From Celeribacter baekdonensis (GTDB lineage Bacteria; Pseudomonadota; Alphaproteobacteria; Rhodobacterales; Rhodobacteraceae), in assembly GCF_003047105.1 (NCBI RefSeq), contig NZ_CP028475.1:1302001-1366000 (forward strand): 64,000 nucleotides of DNA, read 5' to 3'. Of the stretch, positions 16,058-24,401 are shown in pieces (positions within the stretch are counted from its first letter, which is position 1; each line of letters starts with the position of its first letter). A program made the translations under genes and the position numbers. The notes beneath the pieces were generated by a model. The model did no database searches and had not been told where the DNA came from. It worked only from the letters and a program-made list of their open reading frames with translations.

Positions 16058-18571
16058 ATGCATCCGTGGGGAAAAACCGACCTTCAACTTGAAGCGTTTC
16101 ATCATCTTGCACACCATAGTGCGGATGTCGCCGCTACTGTCGTTGCGCTGCTCGATCTTCCCACATTCAGAACCAAAGCGAATCGCGCAACTGCGCAGGC
16201 CTTGACGCAGGAGCAGATCTCCTGTGTCGGCGCGCTGGCCTTTCTGCACGACATCGGAAAACTCGCCCCGGCGTTTCAGATGAAATCGCTCTCCCCTCCT
16301 CCGCGACGCAAGGCTCGCGACCACCTGCGCTGCGGTTGGAAATGGTTGATGCAAGAGGATGATCCGACCCAGATTCTTGGTGGAAACGCGCCTTTGATCG
16401 TTGGTTGGGAGGGAATAGAAATCTGGTTCAAAGTGCTTTACGGCCATCACGGACGCCCGGTTCCATGCCCCAATGAAAGCTGGGCACAGGATGCCTTTGC
16501 TCCCCTGCCCGGATATGACTGGAAAGCCGGAGAGGCCCTCATGGGGCAGGCCATGCTATCCTGGTTCCCCGAGATCCGCAGCCATGCCCCGCCGCCGCCC
16601 GCGCCAGCCTTCGCGCATTTCTTTGCCGGATTGCTCGCACTGGCGGATTGGATCGGCTCTGATCGCACAGCATTTCCTTTTGTTGCGACATTCGATCCCG
16701 ACTACTGGGCCAAGGCCCGCACGCGTGCAAACAAGCGCCTGAAAGAGATTGGTCTGGACACTGACGACTGTGCTCTGGCGGGCCCCGCCTCCTGGCCCCT
16801 GCTCTCCGATCACCCGAAAGCACGTCCGGCTCAAGATGTCGTCGCAAAAGTGCCGCTGACCGAACAACTCGTGATACTCGAGGCTGAAACCGGCGCGGGG
16901 AAAACCGAGGCGGCGCTTTGGCGCTTTGCCCAACTTTATGAGGTTGGTGCTGTGAACAGCCTATACTTCGCTGTTCCAACCCGCGCCGCCGCCCGCCAAC
17001 TGCAGACACGCATCAACACAGCCCTCGCACGAATGTTCAAGCCGCCCGCCCCGGAGGCCGTTCTGGCGATCCCCGGACAGGCCATCTCAGGCGAGGCGCA
17101 TGGCATCCGCCTACCAGAATTTGCGGTGAAATGGGACGACGATATTGGTGTCGAAGGTCGCACGAAACGCTGGGCGGCCGAACATGCCACCCGGTTCCTG
17201 GCGGCGCAAATCGCCGTCGGCACCGTCGATCAGGTCATGATGGCGGGGCTGATGGTCAAACATGCCCATCTACGCGGCTCGGTCCTGTCACGCTCGTTGC
17301 TCGTGATCGACGAGGTCCACGCTTCGGATGCCTGGATGACCGAAATTCAGCGCACCATTCTGCGCGATCATCTGGCGCTCGGCGGCCACGCGCTCTTGAT
17401 GTCTGCCACCCTCGGTGCGGTGGCGCGCTCTGCATGGCGAGGCACCGATCTTCCCACTTTGAAAGAGGCCGAAGCAACGCCCTACCCGGCCGTCTGGACA
17501 AAAGACGCTTGCTTCCCCGTCCCCTCCGTCAGTGCCGATCAGAAAGCGGTTTCGATCTCCGCCGTCTCCGGTTGGAGCGGCGAGGATGCCGCGGCAAAAG
17601 CCCTTGCGGCCGCCCAGCGCGGAGCACGGGTTTTGGTCATTCGCAACACGGTCGACCGCGCCCGCGAAACCTTCGCCGCCTGTGCCAGTGACGCCCCGGA
17701 CATGGTCTTCCAGCTCGACGACGTCCCGACCCTGCATCACAGCCGCTTTGCCGCCGAAGATCGCTTCCGGCTCGACGTCCGCGTCGAGGAGGTGCTGGGC
17801 AAAGACAGCCCGGCGCAGGGCGTGATCGTCATCGGCACGCAAACGCTAGAACAATCGCTCGACATCGACGCGGACATCCTGATCACCGATCTCTGTCCGA
17901 TGGATGTGCTCCTGCAGCGGATCGGGCGACTGCACCGCCATTCCCGCCCCCGCCCGGACGGGTTCGAGCGCGCCTCCACCCTCGTCTTGTGCCCCGCAAC
18001 CGGCCTCGACCGGCTGACGACGGAGCCCGAAAATGGTCTCGGCACCTATGGCCAGAATACTGTGCTGACTGGGGTCTATCTCGATGTTCCCGGATTGGCG
18101 GCCACGCTGCACGAAATCGAAACCTCGCCGCTCTGGCGCATTCCTCAGATGAACCGCCAACTGGTGGAACGTGCCACCCATCCCGAACGGTTAGATGAGA
18201 TCGCCGTCGAATGGGGCTGGGAAGAGTACAGGCGCCGGGTGATCGGCAAAACGATTGCGGAGACCATGGGGGCGGAGAACGTCATTCTCGACCGTCGGGC
18301 ACCCTTTCCCGACGCCTTCCCGCAAGACGAGGTGATCCGCACCAGATTGGGTGAAAGCGGCGTACTCGTGACCCTGCCTGAGGACACCATGGGCCCCTTC
18401 GGACACGAAATCAGAACTATCGCCCTGCCCGCCCATTGGTCCCGCGACCTCACCGGAGAGGAGCCAGTCGAGATCCTTACCTCGGCGCCACTGACGTTCC
18501 GCATCGGCTCTTTGGAACTCATCTACGACGCATCGGGGCTGACACGTTTGGAGGAGACCGCGCATGACTGA
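16058..18571 (+). CDS. cas3: Cas3 nuclease-helicase (type I-E)
   Basis: An 837-residue HD nuclease/SF2 helicase, the target-degrading enzyme recruited by Cascade. The N-terminus WGKTD then HHSADV and LHDIGKL (residues 64-69) and LYGHHGR (128-133) give the HD metal site, and ALADWIGSD (195-202) closes that domain. The helicase carries Walker A AETGAGKTEAALW (276-288), the DEVH box VIDEVHASD, SATLGAV, and motif VI LLQRIGRLHRHSR. All key motifs are present and no frame break is seen. It is first of eight cas genes and overlaps casA by 8 bp. Length fits the I-E family (about 850-890). Confidence 0.96.
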   Translation: MHPWGKTDLQLEAFHHLAHHSADVAATVVALLDLPTFRTKANRATAQALTQEQISCVGALAFLHDIGKLAPAFQMKSLSPPPRRKARDHLRCGWKWLMQEDDPTQILGGNAPLIVGWEGIEIWFKVLYGHHGRPVPCPNESWAQDAFAPLPGYDWKAGEALMGQAMLSWFPEIRSHAPPPPAPAFAHFFAGLLALADWIGSDRTAFPFVATFDPDYWAKARTRANKRLKEIGLDTDDCALAGPASWPLLSDHPKARPAQDVVAKVPLTEQLVILEAETGAGKTEAALWRFAQLYEVGAVNSLYFAVPTRAAARQLQTRINTALARMFKPPAPEAVLAIPGQAISGEAHGIRLPEFAVKWDDDIGVEGRTKRWAAEHATRFLAAQIAVGTVDQVMMAGLMVKHAHLRGSVLSRSLLVIDEVHASDAWMTEIQRTILRDHLALGGHALLMSATLGAVARSAWRGTDLPTLKEAEATPYPAVWTKDACFPVPSVSADQKAVSISAVSGWSGEDAAAKALAAAQRGARVLVIRNTVDRARETFAACASDAPDMVFQLDDVPTLHHSRFAAEDRFRLDVRVEEVLGKDSPAQGVIVIGTQTLEQSLDIDADILITDLCPMDVLLQRIGRLHRHSRPRPDGFERASTLVLCPATGLDRLTTEPENGLGTYGQNTVLTGVYLDVPGLAATLHEIETSPLWRIPQMNRQLVERATHPERLDEIAVEWGWEEYRRRVIGKTIAETMGAENVILDRRAPFPDAFPQDEVIRTRLGESGVLVTLPEDTMGPFGHEIRTIALPAHWSRDLTGEEPVEILTSAPLTFRIGSLELIYDASGLTRLEETAHD

Positions 18572-20066
18572 GAACCTTTTGATCACCCCCACGATCCAAA
18601 CCAACAGGGGCGCACTCACCCTACCCGGGCTTTTCGCGGCCATGGCGCGCGGCGAGGTCACCGACTTCCCCGGCCTGCGTCCGCACCAGCGTCCCGCCTG
18701 GCATATGTTCCTCGTGCAACTCGCGGTTCTGGCGAGAAGCGATCAGAACGGCACCCTGCCCGAAGACGAAGAGACATGGCGCGCCAATCTGCGGGCCTTA
18801 ACGCCCGAGTTTGACGACGACGCCCCCTGGCATCTGATTGTCGAAGACCTCGCAAAGCCTGCTTTTCTGCAACCGCCCGATCCCGGCGGGCTGAAATGGA
18901 GCGATGTGGCGACACCCGATGCGCTCGACATGCTGATCACCTCGCGCAACCACGATCTCAAACGCGAGATCGCCCATAACGCCACCCCGCAGGACTGGCT
19001 GTTTGCGCTGGTGAGTCTGCAGACGATGGAGGGCTTCGGCGGTGCCGGAAATTACGGCATTGCGCGCATGAACGGCGGCTCTTCCTCTCGCGCCATGATC
19101 GGTCTTGCGCCCGCGCACTTGGGTTCTGCCGTGATCAACGCGTCTACATGGTGGCAACGCGATGTCCTGCATTTGAGCGCTGCGCGCAAAGCCCCAATCG
19201 GGCCTGCGCTGATCTGGTGCCTGCCCTGGCCCGAAAAGCAAATGCTCGATCTGCATGTGCTTGACCCGATGTTCATTGAGGTTTGCCGCCGAGTGCGCCT
19301 GCGCGAGGGGCCGCACGGGATGCACGCAAAGCGCGCCACCTCGAAAGCGCCGCGTATCTCTGCGAAAGAGGCCAAGGGCATGACGGGTGACCCATGGGCC
19401 CCGATCCATCTGGCCGAAAGCAAATCTCTGACGCTCGGCGAACAGGACTGGAGTTATAAGCTGATCAATCGGCTGCTCTATAGCGGCGAATGGAAAGCAC
19501 CGGAACTGGCCGCATCGCTCCCGGAGGAAGGCTCGGAGGATATGGCACTGATCGCCGAAGCCTTTGCCCGCGGCAATTCAAAAACCGACGGTTTCAAATC
19601 CCGTGTCATCCCCATCCCCAAGGCCGTGGTCAAACATATGCTCGGTCCTAAAGCAATCGCGTTTTCCCAAGAGCAGATCGAGAGGATCGGCGACATCGAC
19701 CACGCTTTGCGTGACGGGCTGGCGCTCATTGCGGCTGAGGGGGATTATGCCAAACGTGGCAAAGCCGAATACGCCCGCAGCCAACCGGCGCGCGCCCAAT
19801 TTGCACGTCTTGCCGATGCGGTGTTTTTCCCCGCCCTTTGGGACAAGCTCGGGGCGGAGACCCAAGAGGGGCGTATCCAAGCGCAGAACCGCTTTGTCCG
19901 CAAGCTGGCAAAAGCGGCACGGGCGGAATTCATCCGCGCGGCCCCCGCGATCCCTTGCACAGGGATCATGCGCCCGCGCGCTGACACCCGTGGACGTACT
20001 GCCTTCGAGGCAGCAATCCGAAAAATCTTCAGAACTCTCGGCACGGAGGAGAAAGAACATGTCTGA
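18564..20066 (+). CDS. casA: CasA/Cse1 (Cas8e), Cascade large subunit
   Basis: A 500-residue Cse1-family protein. Recognisable blocks are TLPGLFAAMARGE, the RPHQRPAWHMFLVQL region, PAFLQPPDP, and the central GGAGNYGIARMNGG segment. In type I-E systems this subunit recognises the PAM and recruits Cas3. The length is normal (about 500-520). It overlaps cas3 upstream by 8 bp and casB downstream by 8 bp, showing tight translational coupling. Confidence 0.93.
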   Translation: MTENLLITPTIQTNRGALTLPGLFAAMARGEVTDFPGLRPHQRPAWHMFLVQLAVLARSDQNGTLPEDEETWRANLRALTPEFDDDAPWHLIVEDLAKPAFLQPPDPGGLKWSDVATPDALDMLITSRNHDLKREIAHNATPQDWLFALVSLQTMEGFGGAGNYGIARMNGGSSSRAMIGLAPAHLGSAVINASTWWQRDVLHLSAARKAPIGPALIWCLPWPEKQMLDLHVLDPMFIEVCRRVRLREGPHGMHAKRATSKAPRISAKEAKGMTGDPWAPIHLAESKSLTLGEQDWSYKLINRLLYSGEWKAPELAASLPEEGSEDMALIAEAFARGNSKTDGFKSRVIPIPKAVVKHMLGPKAIAFSQEQIERIGDIDHALRDGLALIAAEGDYAKRGKAEYARSQPARAQFARLADAVFFPALWDKLGAETQEGRIQAQNRFVRKLAKAARAEFIRAAPAIPCTGIMRPRADTRGRTAFEAAIRKIFRTLGTEEKEHV

Positions 20067-20589
20067 AACCGGTACGATCGTCGGGCAGCGTGCCTTGGCC
20101 ATCGCCAAGGCTCTGGCCCATGCCTCCAGCGGCGACAAGGCTTCGGCCCGACGCATGGGGCCGGAGGGCGCGCCGGTCTTTTGGCGCATGGCGGCGCGGT
20201 TCGGATTGTCTCCGGCCGAAGAACCCGCATGGCGCGCGATCACCAAAGCGCTGGCGCTTCTCACGCCTGCCAGCGCGACCGAGAGCATTCATCAGGACAA
20301 ACGCTGGTTTGGCGCGGTTCTTGTGGATGGCGGTGACCCGCATGCCCGGCTTGAGACCCCGATCTTTTCAGAGGCACGCCTTGCGCGCTTGCTGGCAAGC
20401 CGCGGCCAGGCACGGCGTGACGCCCTGGAACGCGCGGTGCGCACACTTGCACGCAAACGGGTCACTCTCGACGTGCCCAGCCTGGCCTGGGCCTATCTCA
20501 ACGACAACGGGCAGGAGATTGCCCGCGCCTATTATCAGCGCCTCGACAACAGCACCCGCACCATTGAAAAGGAAACCTCACATGTCTGA
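20059..20589 (+). CDS. casB: CasB/Cse2, Cascade small subunit
   Basis: Start ATG 20059 follows GGAGGAGAAAGAAC and overlaps the casA stop; a much longer in-frame extension upstream is shadow sequence inside casA. The 176-residue product is helical and Arg-rich, with GAPVFWRMAARFGL near the start, DKRWFGAVLVDGG in the middle and LARKRVTLDVPSLAWAYL near the end, as in Cse2. Cse2 dimers form the belly of Cascade and stabilise the R-loop. The stop overlaps the casC start. Confidence 0.92.
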   Translation: MSETGTIVGQRALAIAKALAHASSGDKASARRMGPEGAPVFWRMAARFGLSPAEEPAWRAITKALALLTPASATESIHQDKRWFGAVLVDGGDPHARLETPIFSEARLARLLASRGQARRDALERAVRTLARKRVTLDVPSLAWAYLNDNGQEIARAYYQRLDNSTRTIEKETSHV

Positions 20590-21721
20590 TCCGCGTTTTC
20601 TGCAAATTCATTTTCTCGCCCCCTATACGGCCGCTTTGCTGAACCGCGACGATGCCGGACTGGCGAAACGTCTTCCCTATGGCGGGGCCTTGCGCACACG
20701 GGTCAGCTCCCAGTGCCTAAAACGCCACTGGCGCCTGGTCGAAGACCCCCATGCGCTTGGCGGGATCGACGGGGCAGATGCCGCGTATCGGTCGCGTGAA
20801 ATCATCGAGCGCAAGGTCTTTGGCGATTGGGCGGAGAGTGTGGACGAAGCGGTTCACAAGGAGGTGGCAGAGGCGCTTTTGAAAGCAGTCTATGGCGACA
20901 AGGGTGCGGATAAGAAATCACGTCAGACCTTGCTGCTCGGGGCCGTCGAGATCGCCTATCTCACACAAGCCGCCAAAGCCCTCGTTGCAGAAGCCGGTGG
21001 CGACAAGAAAGCCGCGAAAGAGCTGGCCAGCGCATGGCTGAAAGACCACAAAGCCAATCTCAAAACCATGAGCGAAGGTGCCAAACTGCCGGGCGGCCTC
21101 ACCGGCGCGCTGTTCGGGCGGATGGTCACATCCGACCCACGCGCGAATATCGACGCGCCGGTGCATGTGGCGCATGCCTTCACCGTCCATGCCGAAGAGG
21201 CCGAAAGCGATTATTTCATCGCCGCCGACGATCTGGCGCGCGAAGAAGACACCGGCGCGGACACCATTCAGGAAACCGAACTGACCTCGGGCCTGTTCTA
21301 CGGCTATGTCGTGGTGGACCTGCCGGGGCTGCTTAAGAACCTCGGGGGCGATACCGCCCTTGCCGGAGAGGTGCTGCACAATCTGACCTACCTGATTGCG
21401 GAAGTGTCGCCGGGGGCCAAACTCGGTTCGACCGCGCCCTATTCCCGCGCCTCCTTCCTATTGCTGGAAGCAGGCGACCGGCAACCGCGCTCTCTGGCCG
21501 AAGCGTTCCGTTCACCTTGCAAAGCCGAAACCGGACAAGCCGTCACCGCGCTCTGCGACCACCTCGCCGCCTTGGACGCCGCCTATGCCACGGGCGAAAC
21601 GCGGCGCGTGATGTCGCTGGCCAATCGCGAGGTGCCGAGTTCCGAGCGCGGTGCGCTCGCCGATCTTGCAGACTTCGCGAAATCCTTGCCGCAGAGGCTC
21701 ATCGCCACGGAGCAATCATGA
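20582..21721 (+). CDS. casC: CasC/Cse4 (Cas7e), Cascade backbone
   Basis: Start ATG 20582 overlaps the casB stop by 8 bp. The 379-residue Cas7-family protein begins RFLQIHFLAPYTAALLNRDD, followed by LPYGGALRTRVSSQCLKRHW, the conserved RAMP-like block, and LPGGLTGALFGRMV. Six copies form the crRNA-binding filament. Length and motifs are normal. It overlaps casD by 4 bp. Confidence 0.95.
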   Translation: MSDPRFLQIHFLAPYTAALLNRDDAGLAKRLPYGGALRTRVSSQCLKRHWRLVEDPHALGGIDGADAAYRSREIIERKVFGDWAESVDEAVHKEVAEALLKAVYGDKGADKKSRQTLLLGAVEIAYLTQAAKALVAEAGGDKKAAKELASAWLKDHKANLKTMSEGAKLPGGLTGALFGRMVTSDPRANIDAPVHVAHAFTVHAEEAESDYFIAADDLAREEDTGADTIQETELTSGLFYGYVVVDLPGLLKNLGGDTALAGEVLHNLTYLIAEVSPGAKLGSTAPYSRASFLLLEAGDRQPRSLAEAFRSPCKAETGQAVTALCDHLAALDAAYATGETRRVMSLANREVPSSERGALADLADFAKSLPQRLIATEQS

Positions 21722-22416
21722 CCCACCGCTGGCTTCATCTGCATCTCGCGGCCCCACTCATGGCCTTTGGCGGTGTGACCATTGACCATGTCGGACCGAC
21801 GCGGGACTATCCCTCCGCCTCCGCCCTGACCGGATTGTTCGCCAATGCGCTCGGCTGGCAGCGCGAAGACAGCGCGGCCCATCAGGCCTTGCAAGATCGG
21901 CTGATCTTCGCAGCACTGTCCGAGTTGCCAGAGGGCCGCCATGCCCCCTTGGTCATCACCGACACGCAAAACGCCAAGCTGGAGAAAAGCGACAAGGGCT
22001 GGACCACATGGGGACAGCCCGAAGGCCGTGCGGGGGCGACATATGACAGCCCCCATCGCCGCCGCCGCGATTACCTTGCCGATCAGGACACCCATGTGGT
22101 CCTGCGTCTGACATCCGATGACATCCCCAACCTCGACGATCTCGCCGCGGCCTTCGATCGACCGGCCCGACCCTTGTTTTTGGGCCGGAAACCCTGCCTC
22201 CCCTCACGGCGCCTCTTCGCCGGCTGGATCGAGGCCGAGAGCCCCTATGTCGCCCTGCGCACCCTCGCCCAAGAGGGCTTCAAAGGCCGCGCGCTCTGGC
22301 CCGATGACGGGGCGGAGTATGCGGGGGCGCAGAAATACGACCTGCAAGATCTGCGGAACTGGAAAAGCGGCTTGCACAGCGGCGCGCGCATCGTCTGCGA
22401 GGGGGAGATCGCATGA
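21718..22416 (+). CDS. casD: CasD (Cas5e), Cascade 5'-handle binding subunit
   Basis: ATG 21718 overlaps the casC stop (ATGA). The 232-residue Cas5-type RAMP protein shows LAAPLMAFGGVTIDHVGPTR and YPSASALTGLFANALGW at the N-terminus, then HRRRRDYLADQDTHVVLRL, and ends with the Gly-containing PLFLGRKPCLPSRRLF block. Cas5e caps the crRNA 5' handle; here the handle should be ATAGACC plus one base. It overlaps casE by 4 bp. Confidence 0.94.
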   Translation: MTHRWLHLHLAAPLMAFGGVTIDHVGPTRDYPSASALTGLFANALGWQREDSAAHQALQDRLIFAALSELPEGRHAPLVITDTQNAKLEKSDKGWTTWGQPEGRAGATYDSPHRRRRDYLADQDTHVVLRLTSDDIPNLDDLAAAFDRPARPLFLGRKPCLPSRRLFAGWIEAESPYVALRTLAQEGFKGRALWPDDGAEYAGAQKYDLQDLRNWKSGLHSGARIVCEGEIA

Positions 22417-23147
22417 GCCTACATCTCGTTGAGCTCCCCTTGCACCTGCCTGACCTGCACGGATGGGCGGCCAAACGCGGATTAGCCAAGGGCCTCTTCG
22501 ACGAAGGTCTGGTGCTTCACCATCTCCTTGGTGAGGGCTTCGGCCCGGCAGCACTTCAACCCTTCCGCCTGATGGTAGCCCCGCGCGCCACCCGCGCCAC
22601 GCTCTATGCCTATTGCGCGGAGCCCGCAGAGACCCTTGTAAAAACGGCCAGGACCGTGGCCCCGCCCAGTGAACGGGCCATCCTGTCACTAGATCAAATC
22701 CGCTCCCTACCTCGCCCGCCAGAAAGCTGGCAGGCCGGCCAAAGGCTCGGTTTCGATCTTCGCCTGCGCCCTGTGGTGCGTCTGGCCTCGGCCCTGAAAA
22801 CAGACAGGGAGCAGTTTGCCAAAGGTGCCGAGATCGACGCCTTTCTCGCCAAAACCCTGCGCAACGATAAGACCCACGCGCGGGAAGAAGTCTATCTCGA
22901 CTGGCTCGAAGCGCGGCTCTCTCCCGCTGCCGATCTGGACCGCGACACCACCTGCCTACATAAATTCCAACGCCAAACCGTCCTGCGCGGCGGCAAACGC
23001 CTCGACGGTCCCGACGCCACAATGCACGGCACGTTGACGATCAAGGATCCAAAAGGATTTGCCGAACTTCTGGCGCGTGGCATCGGACGACACTGTGCCT
23101 ATGGCTACGGCATGCTGCTTTTGCGCCCACCACAGCGCCGGACATAA
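22413..23147 (+). CDS. casE: CasE (Cas6e), pre-crRNA endoribonuclease
   Basis: A 244-residue Cas6e. The N-terminal ferredoxin-like fold contains DEGLVLHHLLGEGFG, whose histidine occupies the expected catalytic position, and the C-terminal Gly-rich loop reads GIGRHCAYGYGMLLLRP, a hallmark of the family. It cuts each repeat 3' of its hairpin (CCCCGC / GCGGGG in this array). The ATGA overlap with casD shows coupling. A 20-bp gap with AGAAGGAAAGG follows before cas1. Confidence 0.94.
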   Translation: MSLHLVELPLHLPDLHGWAAKRGLAKGLFDEGLVLHHLLGEGFGPAALQPFRLMVAPRATRATLYAYCAEPAETLVKTARTVAPPSERAILSLDQIRSLPRPPESWQAGQRLGFDLRLRPVVRLASALKTDREQFAKGAEIDAFLAKTLRNDKTHAREEVYLDWLEARLSPAADLDRDTTCLHKFQRQTVLRGGKRLDGPDATMHGTLTIKDPKGFAELLARGIGRHCAYGYGMLLLRPPQRRT

Positions 23148-23167
23148 GCCAGAAGGAAAGGCAGATC

Positions 23168-24043
23168 ATGCTCAAAGGACGTCTCGGCCTCGACAGTGCC
23201 AAAGTCCCTCACGCCGATCGTGCGGGCTGTCTTTATCTCGCCCGTGGGGCGCTCACCGCGCGCGACGGCACACTCGCCTTCCTGCAAGGCGACACCACCG
23301 AGGCCGATGCCCTCTCCCCCGGCGATTACGCGATCCCGCTACAAACCGTCTCCATCATCCTGCTTGGCCCCGGCTCCACCGTCAGCCACGATGCCCTGCG
23401 CCTTCTGGCCCATGCCCGCACGGCGCTGGCCGCCGTGGGCGAAGACGGCGTGCGCCTCTACACCGCGCCTCCCATGATCCCCGACAGATCGGGGCTGGCC
23501 CGACTTCAGGCCCGCATCTGGGCCGATGACGATCTGCGGATCATGACCGCCCGGCGTATGTACGCGCTGCGCCTCGGTGAAATCCTCCCGCACAGCGATC
23601 TGAATGTCCTGCGTGGCATCGAAGGCGCGCGGATGAAGGAAACCTACGCACTCTGGGCGCAGCGCATCGGCATCGAGTGGCGCGGGCGCAAATACGACCG
23701 CAGCAATCCGAACGCCGCCGACTATCCCAATCAGGCCCTGAACCATGCCGCGAGCGCCGTCGAGGCCGCCGCCGCCATCGCCGTGACCGCCACGGCAACC
23801 ATCCCTCAACTGGGTTTCATCCATGAGGACCCCGGACAGTCCTTTGTCCTCGATATCGCCGACTTATACCGTGACCAGATCACCATCCCCTGTGCCTTCA
23901 AAGCGGCCAAACAGGTCCACGAGCATCCGACCGAAAACATCGAACGCGTCACCCGCCGTCTGACCGGACGCATCCTCTCCGACGAAAAAGTCATCCCCGC
24001 GATGATCGAACGCATCAAGGCCCTGATCGAGGGACGCGACTGA
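23168..24043 (+). CDS. cas1: Cas1 integrase (type I-E)
   Basis: A 291-residue Cas1. The metal ligands expected from the family appear in LRGIEGARMKETYALW (Glu) and GFIHEDPGQSFVLDIADLYR (His and Asp). With Cas2 it integrates new spacers at the leader end. The start is preceded by AGGAAAGG at good distance. The stop overlaps the cas2 start by 1 bp. No damage is seen, so adaptation should be possible. Confidence 0.96.
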   Translation: MLKGRLGLDSAKVPHADRAGCLYLARGALTARDGTLAFLQGDTTEADALSPGDYAIPLQTVSIILLGPGSTVSHDALRLLAHARTALAAVGEDGVRLYTAPPMIPDRSGLARLQARIWADDDLRIMTARRMYALRLGEILPHSDLNVLRGIEGARMKETYALWAQRIGIEWRGRKYDRSNPNAADYPNQALNHAASAVEAAAAIAVTATATIPQLGFIHEDPGQSFVLDIADLYRDQITIPCAFKAAKQVHEHPTENIERVTRRLTGRILSDEKVIPAMIERIKALIEGRD

Positions 24044-24336
24044 TGGCCCTCACCCTCATCGTCACCCGCGACGTTCAGGCCCGATACCGCGGCTTCCTGA
24101 CCTCTGTCATGCTGGAAATCTCTCCCGGAGTCTACGTCGCTCCGGACATGACCGCAGGCGTGCGCACACGGGTCTGGGGCGTGATCTCCGAGTGGTGGGA
24201 CAGCTTGCGAGAAGGCTCTGTCACACTCGTCTGGCGAGACACCTCCGCAACCGGACATCTTCGCATTGAAACACTGGGGGAGCCGCCGAAAGACATTGTC
24301 GATGCGGATGGGGTTTTACTCGTTAAGCGAAAGTAG
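24043..24336 (+). CDS. cas2: Cas2 (type I-E, CRISPR-associated endoribonuclease family)
   Basis: A 97-residue I-E type Cas2 with MALTLIVTRDVQARYRGFL at the N-terminus, GVYVAPDMTAGVRTRVW in the middle and a short basic end. It forms the central dimer of the Cas1-Cas2 integrase. It is the last cas gene; the array leader starts directly after its stop. Confidence 0.95.
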   Translation: MALTLIVTRDVQARYRGFLTSVMLEISPGVYVAPDMTAGVRTRVWGVISEWWDSLREGSVTLVWRDTSATGHLRIETLGEPPKDIVDADGVLLVKRK

Positions 24337-24401
24337 ACACCCCACAAACTCGCCTCCATGCTCTTTGACAATTGAATAAAATCATGACATTAAGCCAGAG
24401 A
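24337..24401 (+). promoter_or_regulatory. CRISPR leader
   Basis: Sixty-five AT-rich bases between cas2 and the first repeat. It holds TTGACA at 24365-24370 and, 17 bp later, a weak CATTAA, consistent with the array promoter reading rightward. Leader position, repeat orientation and cas direction all agree, so recent spacers lie at the left end. Confidence 0.7.
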